Positions 46,145 to 57,075 of a DNA stretch of 60,000 bases are shown here, in pieces (position 1 is the stretch's first letter; each line of letters starts with the position of its first letter). The stretch covers positions 2,606,001 to 2,666,000 of the forward strand of contig NC_092568.1 in NCBI RefSeq assembly GCF_037975245.1, in the 5' to 3' direction. The DNA is from Apostichopus japonicus. Lineage: Eukaryota; Echinodermata; Holothuroidea; Aspidochirotida; Stichopodidae. The translations under genes were made by a program, and so were the position numbers. Under the pieces are notes generated by a model. That model made no database searches and had not been told where the DNA came from. It saw nothing but the letters and a program-made list of their open reading frames with translations.

Positions 46145-46285
46145 CATTCACCTTAGCCACCCCTTCCTCACCTAAGCCTACTCTTCATCCACCCTAGCCC
46201 CACCCCCTTCATCCACCTTAGCCCCACCCCCGTCGTCCACCTTAGCCCAACCCCCTCATCCACCTTAGCCCCACCCCTCCCATAA
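46145..46285 (+). repeat. C-rich ~26-bp minisatellite
   Basis: About five copies of CATCCACCTTAGCCCCACCC with variable spacing. Confidence 0.88.
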
Positions 46286-47723
46286 TCTCTACTATCCCTC
46301 TCTTCCTCTGAGGAGGAGAGAGCATAACTAACATGACATGACTGCATAATAATCATGCCACGACTATGCAGCAGGGTATGTCATATTAGAAAAATCTGTT
46401 TATCTAATTTTCATATTTTGAGATGAATATATATGGCAACAGCAATTTAGGCAAAGTACAAATTTTCTGCTATTGGATGGTTTACAGAACCCCATTGATG
46501 TGACCCATTTATAACATCATAGCAATGTTTTCTGATACTTAGCAACCCCCCCCCCCCCATTCAGAAATGATTTTCTTGAAAATGTGGTACAAACAGAAAC
46601 ATCTGGAAGTGGTAGATATCGTGTGCCTTCTCCGACTGGTTTTAGAAATTTGAGTGGAGTATGGCTCCGATTAGAGCAACGAACGTATTTCGGGGAACTT
46701 CTCGCGGTTGTCTGAAAGAAGAAATACTGTCGGGGCAATGTTCCATCTAGGTTCATGTTTATCTGGGAAATCGCAGATTTTGGTTGGGTAAGAACGACAG
46801 CACTTCCAGTCGTCGGACATTATAGTAATGCTTTTTGCATTCAAAACGAGAGGCTCATTTTATTGACGGAGAAGTTAATACACTTGTATTCGTAAACCCA
46901 AACGAACCCTTAAAAATTGAAGCGTTTGTTGGATCTATTTCTGCCATACTGATTGTCCTAGTTTGACAGTTCCTTAAATGTTTATGTAAAATGACAATTT
47001 TTGTACCATATTAGTGTGGCTCCAATATGCTACCTCCCAACCAGATTGGACTTGCACTCGCAACTGAAATTGACCAGTATTTAGTTGTTGTCCAAATCAA
47101 GTCTACGGTTTTACTTTTAACATGAACATTCCTGTCATGATGATATTTGGCAAATGGATACTAGTTTAAAGTTCGAGTGTACTTTTCTTTTGCACAGACT
47201 TATGTTCATTACTGTACCTGACTACTGTATCGTAGCCTACTTACATTGGCAGAGAATTAGTAACAACACGAAACGGATAAAGATATTTGATAGCTGTTCT
47301 TTGAGGTATCCCTTAGATGAGCTTGTGTATCAGACATATGCACCCATTTTTTGATTACGTAATATCCGTAAACGTAAACATGTGTTGTGGCAAGATTTTA
47401 TCCAAACTAATCTAACTTGGTGGAAAATTAGTGCTTAAGCTCCTTAACTTCAGTGAGGATTGCGTATGAATGTATTAGACGATATTCACTAAAATATGGT
47501 TGTCAGAAAATCAAAGGCTATACTGAATATTCGGTACCTGACGAAAAATTCTCCATTCGTTTCATTTTTTACTGGCTAAGGCCTACCTTAGGCCTAGTCT
47601 AGGCCCACTGTTGTTACTGCTATAGGCCTACCAACCGAAACGTTCCAAGTTAAAATAATCAGTTCAAGGGATCCCAAACATACAAGTGTAACTGTATGCG
47701 TGACTTGCATTAACAGGAGAAAG

Positions 47724-47777
47724 ATGGCCACTAACGGAGTGGAAGATGTCATAAATCACAGTCTGCCCGTAGTGAAG
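47724..47777 (+). CDS. GDPGP1: GDPGP1-B exon 1
   Basis: Starts at ATG in AAAGATGGCC and ends at AAG|gtaaga. It encodes MATNGVEDVINHSLPVVK in phase 0. Chosen by initiation context and phase; N-terminal sequence is not conserved in the family. Confidence 0.7.
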
Positions 47778-50700
47778 GTAAGATTTGCAAGGCAGTTCTG
47801 ATCTATCACAGTATATGACACGGCACTGGGGCTTTGAGCTCAGACCTACAGTGGTGGGATGGATAATTTATGCCAGATCTAACATAATATTACTTGTTAG
47901 GCTAAAGCAAAACAAACTACATATTTCAAAATCATTGAGCAAATATCTCGTTAGGCTAGGCCTATTTTTCTTACAATCAAATGGCTCCAATATTATCAGC
48001 TTTAGAGGTTGTCCGTCGACGACTACCTGTTAACATAAAATTCAGATTGCCATGTAAATAAATACCCACAAATACTTAAAATGATTACTTGGTATACCCT
48101 CCATCACTTTGGAAGTACTGTAATGAACTAAAATAGTAGTAGGCCTATGATCCACCCAAAAGGGAGTTTTACTGGCCCAAAGCTGGTGTTCTTTTTCACC
48201 AAACCTGTATACATCTCTTCTACAGTACAATTGATCATTCATTTTCCTGCTAACCAAATGTACTGTCTGGACAACCAAAACATAAGACCTGGTTGTCCAA
48301 GGGACATTTTAGTCAATTTATGTGATACATTTCGGCAGAAACAAAACTTAAAAGACAAAAACATTTATATTTGCGGTTTTAATATAAGAATTATTTCTTA
48401 TTGGTTTTCATTAAGCTTTAACAAAGTGTGCTAAAAATAACAGCATAACAGGGTTGCAGGTGCTGGAGGACTTCAGCTATCTGATGGAATTGGTCAATGA
48501 CATGGACAGGATTTCAAAGATTGTAGGTAGTCAGGGGTGGGGGGGCCTAAATTCTTCTGTCTGAATAAGATACCTGGAGCATTTATGGAAGGGTCCATTG
48601 GCAAATGAAGTATTGATTCTTTCTCATATAGCTGTTGGTTCATTGAATTTTAAAGTCATCTGTCCGTCTTTTTGCAACAGGTGGAAAAAGACAAGCATAT
48701 CCGCTACAGTACTAAGGATTTCATTTTTCACTCAGAATGGGGGACAGAAAACAATAGTAAGGTATGAAATGTACATGTTCTTAAAGGCATTGAAGACTCG
48801 CCCCAAACTGCTTGCCACACTCTGAAAAAGTTAACTTTCCGTTGCTTGCAAGTGAAGTTTTCTTCTTGTCGCTACAAAATGCAGACAGTAATGAAACGTA
48901 AAACCTTGTGATGTTTTTTCTAGACCTGAGATGTCCATCTCTGCTATACATACACTGTGTTGTGCGTATTGAACGTAGCTGTATGTATTGACTGTATACT
49001 AGTGTCTAATTACAGACGGTAGCAAGCAGTGTGTGTGTATTTTCTGGGACCGATGGTGGTGTCTAACACTTCTGGTACACCTCATTCGAAACTAGATCAG
49101 ATTACCATCATGAGACGTTTCTTTGTGCGCTAGTCTTCACACCCTTTAAGCCCACCTGTAGAAGATTTTAAGAAGACCATTTCAAATTTGAACATCTCAA
49201 TCCATGAATTTTCAGTTAATTTTCTGTGGCAGAAAATATTAACAGTTAATGATGATGATGTTTTTTTTTTTTGTTTTTTTTTAGGAAACTTTATATGGTC
49301 TGCTAAATATTATATAATTATGTAAAAGGCTGCGTCTTAGAAAGTCTTCCAATATTCTGGGTGTTATAATAGTATTTATAGAATTGCTTGTATAGAAATC
49401 TCATTGAGTGATGACAGGTTAACAATGCCTGAGACAATTGGTTAATCCCATAGAACAAAGAAGAAGATTAATTTAATACATAATAATTGAAGCTATGGTG
49501 CAAACTATCTGCAATTCCTCCCTGTAGTGATTGTTTTCTATCTTATTTTTTGAATAATAATCACCAGTTTTGGTAAAATTGGTCCCCAAATTCAAGGGAC
49601 TGCTTTCTGTGATAGTGAGAATGAGATGCCTTAATTAGTCATCAGATACAAAGAAAACAAAATAAACGCCTACATAAGAACTACGTTCTTTCTTTCTTAT
49701 ATACTGTGTCCTTGTTTGGCTTCGTTTTTTCTTCGTTTTTCGTTTTTTCTTTAGTATTAAATAAATAACTTCTTTTAATGCTTGATAGTTTGATCAAGCC
49801 CTGCAGGAGTCCTGGGACAGAGCCAAGGATGGTGGACATTTCCGCTATGACTTGGTAGATCTCACCACAAGGATTCTACCAGGAGAATATGGATTTGTTG
49901 CTCAAGTAAGACACTGACCATTATTATCAACGTAGAGACAATAAGTTATACTAATTAATGCCGTCTTATAGTCTTGAGTATTAGTTAATTCACAGAATTA
50001 ACGTAGAAGTCACTGAACCTGTGTCAGTTACCTGAAAATGCAATGTTTGGATGCTTCAACTCACTCGAACAAATTCTACTAACACACACAAGCCAAAATT
50101 CTGTATTAGAGTTGTTAATATAATAAATGCAATCAAAACACTGGCTGTGTTTTCTCACAGCCTGCATAAAAACTACTTCCAGCAATTTATATGTAGTTGA
50201 AAATATTGTGTTCCTTTTGATGGACAGTTTCTCTTTTGAAATGCTGTAGACTGGGAGATTATATCAGGTACAGGGAAGGCAGATTTAGGCCACATTTACT
50301 TCATGGATCAGCTCATTGTTAAGCATTAACTTGGACCCCTGCATAGACCTTGTGCTCGTTCATACTCCCCCGCCACCACCACACCCCCCCCCCCCTTGTG
50401 ATCACAGAACAGTGAGTTGAAGTTTCTTTACTAGAAAAAAGGCACGAAAGCATTTAGCTGTGTGATATGCAGCACTGCTACTTATGCCTACTACTATTGT
50501 GCCAAATTAGGAGAGTAATGTTTGGTTCAAGCAACAACTGAAGTTAAAGGTCACTATTGATCCTGGGTCAACCCCGATCTGCGTTTGCAATACCAATTTA
50601 ACACAGAGCCCATGGTCTGATCAGCACTCTATCCTAGTCTAATACTGGGTTCAGATCAAGGGGTCTGATAAAAATTTAACACGAAGCACTGGGTTCAACA

Positions 50701-53700
50701 AAGTGCTCACAGTCTAATGGAAAGGGGCATCAATACTCAAGCAAAACAAGTCTTTGAAGTTTCAAACCACATGATGTAATGTAACTGCTGGCAATACTTT
50801 GGCAAAGTATGATGATTAGAAGTATGTTACAATCAGATGGAAGGATCATATTAAATAATATAAACTGTGTGGTCATGGATATATAAAGTTCAGCTAGTTT
50901 TAGGTTATCCTACTGTTTTTTCACAAATAACTGCACAGGAAGCATTTCTCTGTAATAACTCTAAACAAATGAGTCAGAATTAGTGTGATGGCTCAAAGCA
51001 ATGTGTTACACAATGACTTCTTTGGTTCTTTTTTGGTTTTGTATAGTTGAATACAAAGAGGGCGACACACAGGCGGAAACCACAGGAAATGAGGAGTCTA
51101 GCTCAACCTTTTAATCCTAATAATTTTAATTTTACCAAAGTCAAACCTGGAGAGGTAAATGTTGTTTTATTTTCAATTCTTTTAAAACTTGCAAGTTATA
51201 TTGTAGTTCATTGCTGTCACTAATGCTTTATGAATAATAATAATATTATTGTCTAACAGCTCTCACATCCTGAGACAAAACTTTCCACATTACTGTGAGA
51301 ATGTGTTAGGTAGGTACTGTAGGTAGTTCATTTATATTATTATTAGACAAGTTTATTTTAAATGCTACAGTAAGTCATGATATTTTGGTTAGTTTAGTGA
51401 ATATTGATCAACTGTATGTTGGTTTCGATGATATTCTAATGTTATCTCCTCAAACCTAATAATAGGATATGTACATTCTTTCATGTAATGTCATTCTGTA
51501 TCTTTTCTGTTATTTATGAGAGAAATTTAAGTGAACCAAGGCCTACAAACTCTTATGGGGAAGTAGATTCCATGGCTTGCCGAATTTGCATAAAAGCATC
51601 AGGGCATGAGACAGAAGTCGTTCTTGTGAAGATCTCTTATCATTGGGCAGAAACCTTCATAATGTTTATGGGAAACTTTGCACACTGAACTGGTGTGAAT
51701 CAGTAGGCAGTGGAATGTGTCATTTTGATAAAGAAAAGTATGACCAGGAGCTTAAGGCAACCAAGGAGAAAGAGACTGGTAATAAATGGTCATTTAAGTG
51801 ATACACTTATTTCTTTCATTCCTCCTTTGACAGATTTTAATGGAAATATCCAAGACTGTTAACAATGAGAAGGGGAACCAGGGTCAGGGCGTTAGCAATC
51901 ATGTGGTTGTTATTAACGTCAGTCCTTTAGAATATTGTAGTATTCTGTTAGTTCCTGACATCAACCTTCATCTACCTCAGGCTCTGACCCTAGACGCACT
52001 TGTGGTAGGCATCGAGATGATACTTCTAAGTGCCACCAGGTACACTTTGATTCTTTGCTTGGGTGATATAAAGTACTGAACTATGATGCATTGACAAGAA
52101 GAATTTATTAAACCTCAGATTCTCCCTCCATCCTCACTTACTTCCTACCTCCAGATATCTAATGATTCAAAACTTACCCTACCCACCCTACCATCCCCAT
52201 CCACCACCATCCCCATCAGGGAGCAACCCCACCAAGCTCCCCACACCATCATCCAAACCCTACCATCTTCACTCCCACCCCAGACACCATCTCTGCCCTA
52301 CCCCAGCCATCACCTTTTGCTTGTCCACAATACCGAGAGTTAAGGTAATGCAAGTGAAAAATTTGTTTATTGGTCATTTTATAACATTATCCAATTTTCA
52401 TGGTTCTTTCACATCCATGGTTGCCGCTTTTCTTCTTTTCAGGAGTTTCAGGGTAGGATGGAACGGTCTTTGTGCTCTGGCTTCTGTTAATCATTTACAT
52501 TTTCATGCCTATTACTTGGACTATCAGCTCAGACTTGAGACAGAGGTATGTAAAGAAAGCTCTCTCCAACCTTCACAAGTACTAACATTTCACTTTATAG
52601 CTGTCACTCAGGATGAATAGAAGTGAAAAGAAAACGGTGCAAGTGGGGACATATTTTGATGGTATATGCACCTTTTGATCACCTTCCTTTAAACATATGT
52701 GCAGTTGGAAACTCGAAATGGCTTCATTATTGTAGACACCAGTAAATACATATTTTCTCATTTGTTGCATGGGCAGTTAAGGTTCCTTTGGGGTTAAAAC
52801 TTTGGAATTGTGTGTCTCTGTTGTTGACGTATCTCGGTGATATCATCAAACTAAAAATTATACCTTCCATATTTATGTCCTTGACCTCTGAGTGTTCATC
52901 ATTAACTTCTTCCATTCTCATAATTTATTTAATTGAATTGGGTGGTTTTATTTCTATCGTCTCTTCTTTAGCCAACACAGCAGCTGATTGGTCCATGCCA
53001 TATCCTACCATCATGGCCTGTGCCAGGATTTGTCTTTCAACTAGAAGATGGTGATGTTAGCTCTCTAGCAAGGTATTTTCATTTTCAAGATTTGAGTGTA
53101 CAACCCAACTTACTGCTTTTACTGGGTTAACAGATTGTTTTTCCTAAAACTATTATATGAAGCTATGAGAGGCTGATCAGTGAAATTTGATCACATGTTC
53201 CTATTATTTGCATAATGGCAAGCAATGACAAAATTACACAACTTAAACTTCTATGCTCTGTGGTTTTCTGTTTACTATATCCTGCATTAACACACAGTGT
53301 TAAGAATTGAAAACCTTGCCACAGTTGAGCCTAACAAGGCATGCCCTTTAAATATTCCGATTTTCTGCCTCCATCAGGAACGTTCATACTGTCGCAAGAT
53401 ACTTCCATGAAAATGAGATAGCTCATAATGTGTTTATGATGAGGGGTGCTGAGCTTGGAGACAAGACTACTCCAGAATCAACGACCCTGAGAGTGTTCAT
53501 TTGGCCAAGAAAGCCAGTTTATGGTGAGGACTCTGCCATTCAGCTACTCAGTGAGTAGTCAAAACTACCATAATAATTTTTTTTTTTTTTAACATCTTAA
53601 AAGTATATATATTGCACACTGGTGGCATGACTATCAGTTTAAATATAGATGGGTTACAGATACAAATAATAACCAGTGAAAGTGAATCCACTGTGAAGGG

Positions 53701-56173
53701 CATCATGAACAAACAGCAAAAGTTTTCCCAATGATGTACTTTGCATACAGTGTCTGTTGGATAATCAAGAGTTTATTAGATGATGAAATCTGCTGAAGGC
53801 AGTAATTCTTTTTGTCCTCAGCAATGAAAATGCTTCATGGTTCTTGCTTAGTGTTTGCACTGGGTATAGTAACTTCAGACCTGGGTTTATATGCTGAAAT
53901 AGTTGGTTGGTCACCACATGCTGGCAGTGCCTGGACAGTCATTCATCTCATCCAATGTTAGGCATCGTTTAAGTTTAAGAGCATCCATGAGTTGTGGAAT
54001 ATTCCAGTACACACATATGCTGTAACTTCCATGCCATATTCCTTCCTATACGAAACAAACAATAAGAGGTTCTACATTTTTAACGATAAAAGTATACTGT
54101 TAAAACATTGGGAGACCTGTTGCTATATTTTCATAACAGCAACATATTTACGACTTATACCTTCTCTAATCCATGCATGCCAATGTTGATTTCGCATGCA
54201 CCAGGACTGATATCTTAAACAAATTATTTATACTGCCCCATTATATATTATCCCATTATTCATATATCTATTTTTTCTCTCACAAATTTCACTTCCAAGG
54301 TGTCAAAGATGTAGATGCCTTTAATGTGGCTTTTTGTGAGATGGGTGGACATATTCCTGTCAAAAGTAAGTAATTTTTGGCAGTTAATATCTCCTTAGAT
54401 ATACATAGCCATTTTTCTATAGTTCCATAAAACTTCAAAAAGCCATTTTCATTTCCCCTCCACTGTGTGCAGCCTCATTAGTGTAAAATGCCACAAATAA
54501 AGGGATAAATATGTATCAATAATCAATTTTTTACTCAGCAATCATTTGTGAACTTTCACTGCCATGCTCAATGATGGAAGTTAATTGATTGATCAATTGA
54601 TTAATTGATTGAACAGATTGGTGAATTGATACTGTAAATCCCTGTTTTCTTAAAGGATTTGAAAAATTCAGGAAGATTATTGCTTATAGGTTTCAAGGAT
54701 AGACTGGAATGATGTACTTCCATAATTACTCAATTTAGTTCTTTTTAAAGCAGCATTTTGCGTTGGGTCGCTTTTTTACACCTTTTTAACATGTGCATCG
54801 ATTTTTTTACATGTATCAATCATAAAACAGCAAACAATCCAAGTTTCACCCTGCCAAGAGCGTTAATTAGCGAGTAATTAACGATTTATATCGATAACAA
54901 GTAAAAGTGTCCTCGACAAAGTTTTCATATCTCCAAATCCGCTAGTTTGAATTCCACCAATCAGTGAATAGTATGTTTATTCATGAGCATTTTGCGTTTG
55001 GTCGCCGTTTTCTACTTTTTTGACATGTCCATCGAGTTTTTTACATACATCAAATCACAAAACAGCAAATTAAGATATTAGCCAAGTTTTTCCCTGCCAA
55101 AAACGTTAATTGGCGAGTATTCCACATACAAAATTAATCGCATTCAGTTCCCAAACCCACTAGTTTGAATTCAACCAATCAGAGATGCAGGTTTAGTTAT
55201 GAGACGTTGCTAAAAATAGATTCAAGACTTTGCGTTGGTACAACCATGGAGGTTTTTACCTCCATGGTACAACCAGGGAGTTGTTATGCAACTCCCTGGT
55301 ACAACTGCCATATAGACTGTACACAAATCAAGCGTGGTGTTATATTACGTATCTGTCAATGACGTTCGTAGTGTTTAAATATTCATATTATGGGCGAGGT
55401 TTATTGGGTTCCCAACGGAAAATATCTTGGAGAACAACAAAGTTGAAAGTTGCAATTTTTTCGACTTTTATGCCACCATTTGGAGTAAAATATAAATAGA
55501 TAAGCTAGTTATGTATGTCGTTATGGCATAGTGGAGTCAGTGAGGTTGAAAAAAATCATAGTCGAGGACGCAAAATGCTGCTTTAAAATCCCTGTCTTGC
55601 TGTTTGATCTGTTTTCAGACTTTTAGCCTCTCAATGCATCGCCCCCTCTTCCTAGAGATGATGATGATAATATAGTTATTCAGCTATCCTCTGTATTTGG
55701 TATCTCTCCTTGCACCATTCATATTTATCTATCTATCCATACAATGTGATTGATTATTATTCCTTTTAATATTGCATCATTTTTTATAAAAATTAAATTT
55801 CTGGATCATATTCTTTTATCTTAAGTACTACTCCTAGTTTCAATTTGAAATTTGTATTTTATTATCTGGTGTAGGTGGATGTGTATTTTGGGAGATAATC
55901 CATTGTTATGTTTTTAATTATCACTACAGATGGCACCCTGCTCATTGCATCATCAGCTCTGTTTTTATTAATATTGTGGGGGTTTGGTTTTGCAACTTAA
56001 GTTATGTTTTCTAGTTTTATTCTCTTCATAACTGCTTTTACAACCATCTTACAGATGCAGATTCCTTCCCCTTGTTGACTGACCAATCAGCTGTGGAGGT
56101 TATAGAGAAGGTCAAGCTACCATCTGAAACTTTTGCTTTGATTCAAAAGGAAATTTTTCAACTGTTTCAATGA
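47724..56173 (+). CDS. GDPGP1: GDP-D-glucose phosphorylase 1, gene B (eleven exons, complete)
   Basis: This is the second copy of the same HIT-superfamily enzyme. Exons: 47724-47777, 48460-48522, 48681-48761, 49789-49905, 51047-51154, 51834-52039, 52443-52545, 52972-53072, 53378-53523, 54300-54365, 56055-56173. All phases fit and give 387 aa, almost the human length (about 385). Motifs in order are STKDFIF, GEYGFVAQLN, RRKPQEMRSL, FNFTKVKPGE, VVINVSPLEYCSILLVP, the catalytic NHLHFHAYYL (HxHxH at residues 227-231), PVPGFVFQLEDGD, ENEIAHNVFMMRG, FIWPRKPVYG, DAFNVAFCEMGGHIPVK and a terminal amphipathic helix. From exon 4 on, every exon matches gene A in phase and in length (one exon differs by 3 bp), so the two arose by tandem duplication; protein divergence shows this is not recent. 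The start ATG (AAAGATGGCC) fits a good animal initiation context. The first two exons have no counterpart in gene A. Confidence 0.95.
48460..48522 (+). CDS. GDPGP1: GDPGP1-B exon 2 (probable, phase-0 cassette)
   Basis: The exon lies between ggttgcag and gtaggt. It encodes VLEDFSYLMELVNDMDRISK plus Ile. At 63 nt and phase 0/0 it could be skipped without a frameshift. Gene A has no equivalent, so it is either a gene-specific extension or a chance open stretch. Confidence 0.5.
48681..48761 (+). CDS. GDPGP1: GDPGP1-B exon 3
   Basis: The exon lies between tgcaacag and gtatga. It encodes VEKDKHIRYSTKDFIFHSEW and GTENNSK, aligned with gene A exon 1 (xFxYxSxDFIxxxEWxxxxxSK) and ending at the same point. 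Confidence 0.88.
48781..49149 (-). mobile_element. Inverted-repeat element (MITE-like), copy 2
   Basis: Reverse-complement homologue of the element at 37285-37658, inserted in intron 3 only 19 bp after exon 3. It is bounded by TTAA on both sides (48781-48784 and 49146-49149). Termini read AGGCATTGAAGACTCGCCCC on one side and, reversed, AGGGTGTGAAGACTAGCGCA on the other. TTAA target duplication with AG...CT ends is known for Kolobok-type DNA transposons; piggyBac also uses TTAA but has different ends. The assignment is inference. Confidence 0.82.
49150..49788. other. Rest of GDPGP1-B intron 3
   Basis: AT-rich intron with a T run at 49261-49284 and a CGTTTTTT(C)T stretch at 49727-49752. Nothing else recognised. 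Confidence 0.6.
49789..49905 (+). CDS. GDPGP1: GDPGP1-B exon 4
   Basis: The exon lies between cttgatag and gtaaga. It encodes FDQALQESWDRAKDGGHFRY then DLVDLTTRILPGEYGFVAQ. Same 117-nt length and phase as gene A exon 2. Confidence 0.97.
49906..51046. other. GDPGP1-B intron 4, no feature seen
   Basis: 1.1-kb intron with one C run at 50385-50395. Nothing else recognised. Confidence 0.6.
51047..51154 (+). CDS. GDPGP1: GDPGP1-B exon 5
   Basis: The exon lies between ttgtatag and gtaaat. It encodes LNTKRATHRRKPQEMRSLAQ then PFNPNNFNFTKVKPGE. 108 nt, as in gene A exon 3. Confidence 0.97.
51834..52039 (+). CDS. GDPGP1: GDPGP1-B exon 6
   Basis: The exon lies between ctttgacag and gtacac. It encodes ILMEISKTVNNEKGNQGQGV then VVINVSPLEYCSILLVPDIN and a helix ending ILLSATR. 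One codon longer than gene A exon 4, within the variable Gly/Asn/Gln loop. Confidence 0.96.
52160..52330 (+). repeat. C-rich low-complexity tract in GDPGP1-B intron 6
   Basis: CCACCC/CCATCC-type pyrimidine-purine words. The Pro/Ser-rich reading frame that runs through it into exon 7 is not coding, because the exon 7 acceptor and its phase are fixed by the paralogue. Confidence 0.7.
52443..52545 (+). CDS. GDPGP1: GDPGP1-B exon 7 (catalytic HIT motif)
   Basis: The exon lies between tcttttcag and gtatgt. It encodes FRVGWNGLCALASVNHLHFH then AYYLDYQLRLETE. The catalytic HxHxH is intact. Confidence 0.97.
52972..53072 (+). CDS. GDPGP1: GDPGP1-B exon 8
   Basis: The exon lies between tctttag and gtattt. 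It encodes PTQQLIGPCHILPSWPVPGF then VFQLEDGDVSSLA. 101 nt, same phase as gene A exon 6. Confidence 0.95.
53378..53523 (+). CDS. GDPGP1: GDPGP1-B exon 9
   Basis: The exon lies between ccatcag and gtgagg. It encodes NVHTVARYFHENEIAHNVFM, then MRGAELGDK and RVFIWPRKPVY. 146 nt, as in gene A exon 7; here the donor is not duplicated. Confidence 0.96.
53524..54299. other. GDPGP1-B intron 9, no feature seen
   Basis: AT-rich intron with a T run near 53578-53590. Nothing else recognised. Confidence 0.6.
54300..54365 (+). CDS. GDPGP1: GDPGP1-B exon 10
   Basis: The acceptor is cacttccaag, with a weak AAG, and the donor is gtaagt. It encodes VKDVDAFNVAFCEMGGHIPV plus Lys. 66 nt, as in gene A exon 8. 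Confidence 0.96.
54753..55192 (+). repeat. Two internal direct repeats of the TTAA element
   Basis: Both copies start GCATTTTGCGTT(G/T)GGTCGC. They continue through CATGT(G/C)CATCGA, CACAAAACAGCAAA-like and CCCTGCCAA(G/A)A(G/A)CGTTAATT segments and end CTAGTTTGAATTC(C/A)ACCAATCAG. The offset is 234 bp. Confidence 0.88.
55243..55300. repeat. Two adjacent perfect hairpins
   Basis: Hairpin 1 has arms ACCATGGAGGT (55243-55253) and ACCTCCATGGT (55258-55268) with a TTTT loop. Hairpin 2 has arms ACCAGGGAGTTG (55272-55283) and CAACTCCCTGGT (55289-55300) with a TTATG loop. The word GGTACAAC precedes, separates and follows them. Confidence 0.95.
56055..56173 (+). CDS. GDPGP1: GDPGP1-B exon 11 (terminal)
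   Basis: The acceptor is catcttacag. It encodes ADSFPLLTDQSAVEVIEKVK then LPSETFALIQKEIFQLFQ and TGA. The LTxxxAVxxIxxxxLP pattern matches the human C terminus (LTEAAAVALI...LP). Confidence 0.95.
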
Positions 56174-57069
56174 TTTAGTTTTTTATGAATACTTTATTAT
56201 GCAAAACAAAAAGCAGGCTTTGATAAACAGCTAATGAAACCTACTGCCAATTACAAACTGAAATTTGGTGTCCAATTATTTGGGTCACCCCAAATTAAAC
56301 ACTTCGTCACACATTTTATATCAGACAGTTTATATGAGGGTTGAGAAACTAGTATCAATACCTGAACACTAAAAACTAGGTCATCATTGTATTGAATTCA
56401 ACATATTAGTCAAGTTTTATTGCATGTCGGATATCATAGTAAAACATTTCCCTCTGTCATTTTTAGAAGTTTTCTACAAACTTTAATTTAGCCCATGACA
56501 GGGAAGTTCTACTATCACTTCAGTAAAGTTTAAAATGTGTGATATTGAATTTTGTGACAATTATATTTCATTCCAAAGTTATACACCTCATTCCAACAAG
56601 CTTCATTCATTTTTTACTGTAGTATCTTTTGCATTGCTATGTAAAAGAATTTCTTGTTGCCACTAGTATTTAGCCTAGTAATGGTTACATACACTGCAAA
56701 GTGTCGTTAAAAGTCACACACCTCCTTGATGCATTTTGTTACACTAATACTTGAAACAAAAAAACTGTCCATGTTTGTGTTTGCAGGTTCATATCGTGAG
56801 AGGCATTAGTTTTCAAGCACAGCTAGCAGCAATATGATATTAAAAGATGAGTTTTGATTCTGTCAGATATTAGAATATTGAGCCCAAGTCTGTGGGTATT
56901 TTTTTATCACTAAAGGAATGAATGAATGTTTTCATCCTTCGCATTGTTCACCATTAAAAGTTGTTCCTTTCTATCGTAATGATCCATTTTAACTTCCAAT
57001 GTACAATTTTAAGCTTCACAGTGGTATGAATCCCAAGAATGGAGTAGATTGTTGTTATTTTTTGTTTAC

Positions 57070-57075
57070 AATAAA
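57070..57075 (+). terminator. Candidate poly(A) signal for GDPGP1-B
   Basis: AATAAA in TTTACAATAAAAGATC, about 900 bp after the stop, followed by a TGTTTGGT-type downstream element. Confidence 0.5.

Larger units (their letters stand above)
44485..47723. other. Intergenic region between the two GDPGP1 genes
   Basis: 3.2 kb containing the 3'UTR of gene A, a C-rich minisatellite at 46145-46285, a C run at 46546-46557 and the 5' flank of gene B. ORFs here (for example 45286-45483 and 46517-46756) show no family resemblance. Confidence 0.6.
54745..55586. mobile_element. 842-bp TTAA-flanked inverted-repeat element in GDPGP1-B intron 10
   Basis: TTAA (54745-54748) followed by AGCAGCATTTTGCGT, and at the other end the exact reverse complement ACGCAAAATGCTGCT (55568-55582) followed by TTAA (55583-55586). 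The 15-bp terminal repeats are perfect, so the insertion boundaries are precise. No transposase is encoded. The interior has two diverged direct copies of about 210 bp (54753-54964 and 54987-55192) and two hairpins. It looks like a non-autonomous, TTAA-targeting DNA transposon; a Kolobok-type origin is inferred from the TTAA and AG...CT ends. Confidence 0.88.

Noticed and set aside
52162-52442. Pro-rich N-terminal extension of GDPGP1-B exon 7
   Set aside because: The open frame continues upstream through a C-rich tract, but the acceptor at 52442 and the phase from exon 6 match the paralogue exactly, so this part is intron.
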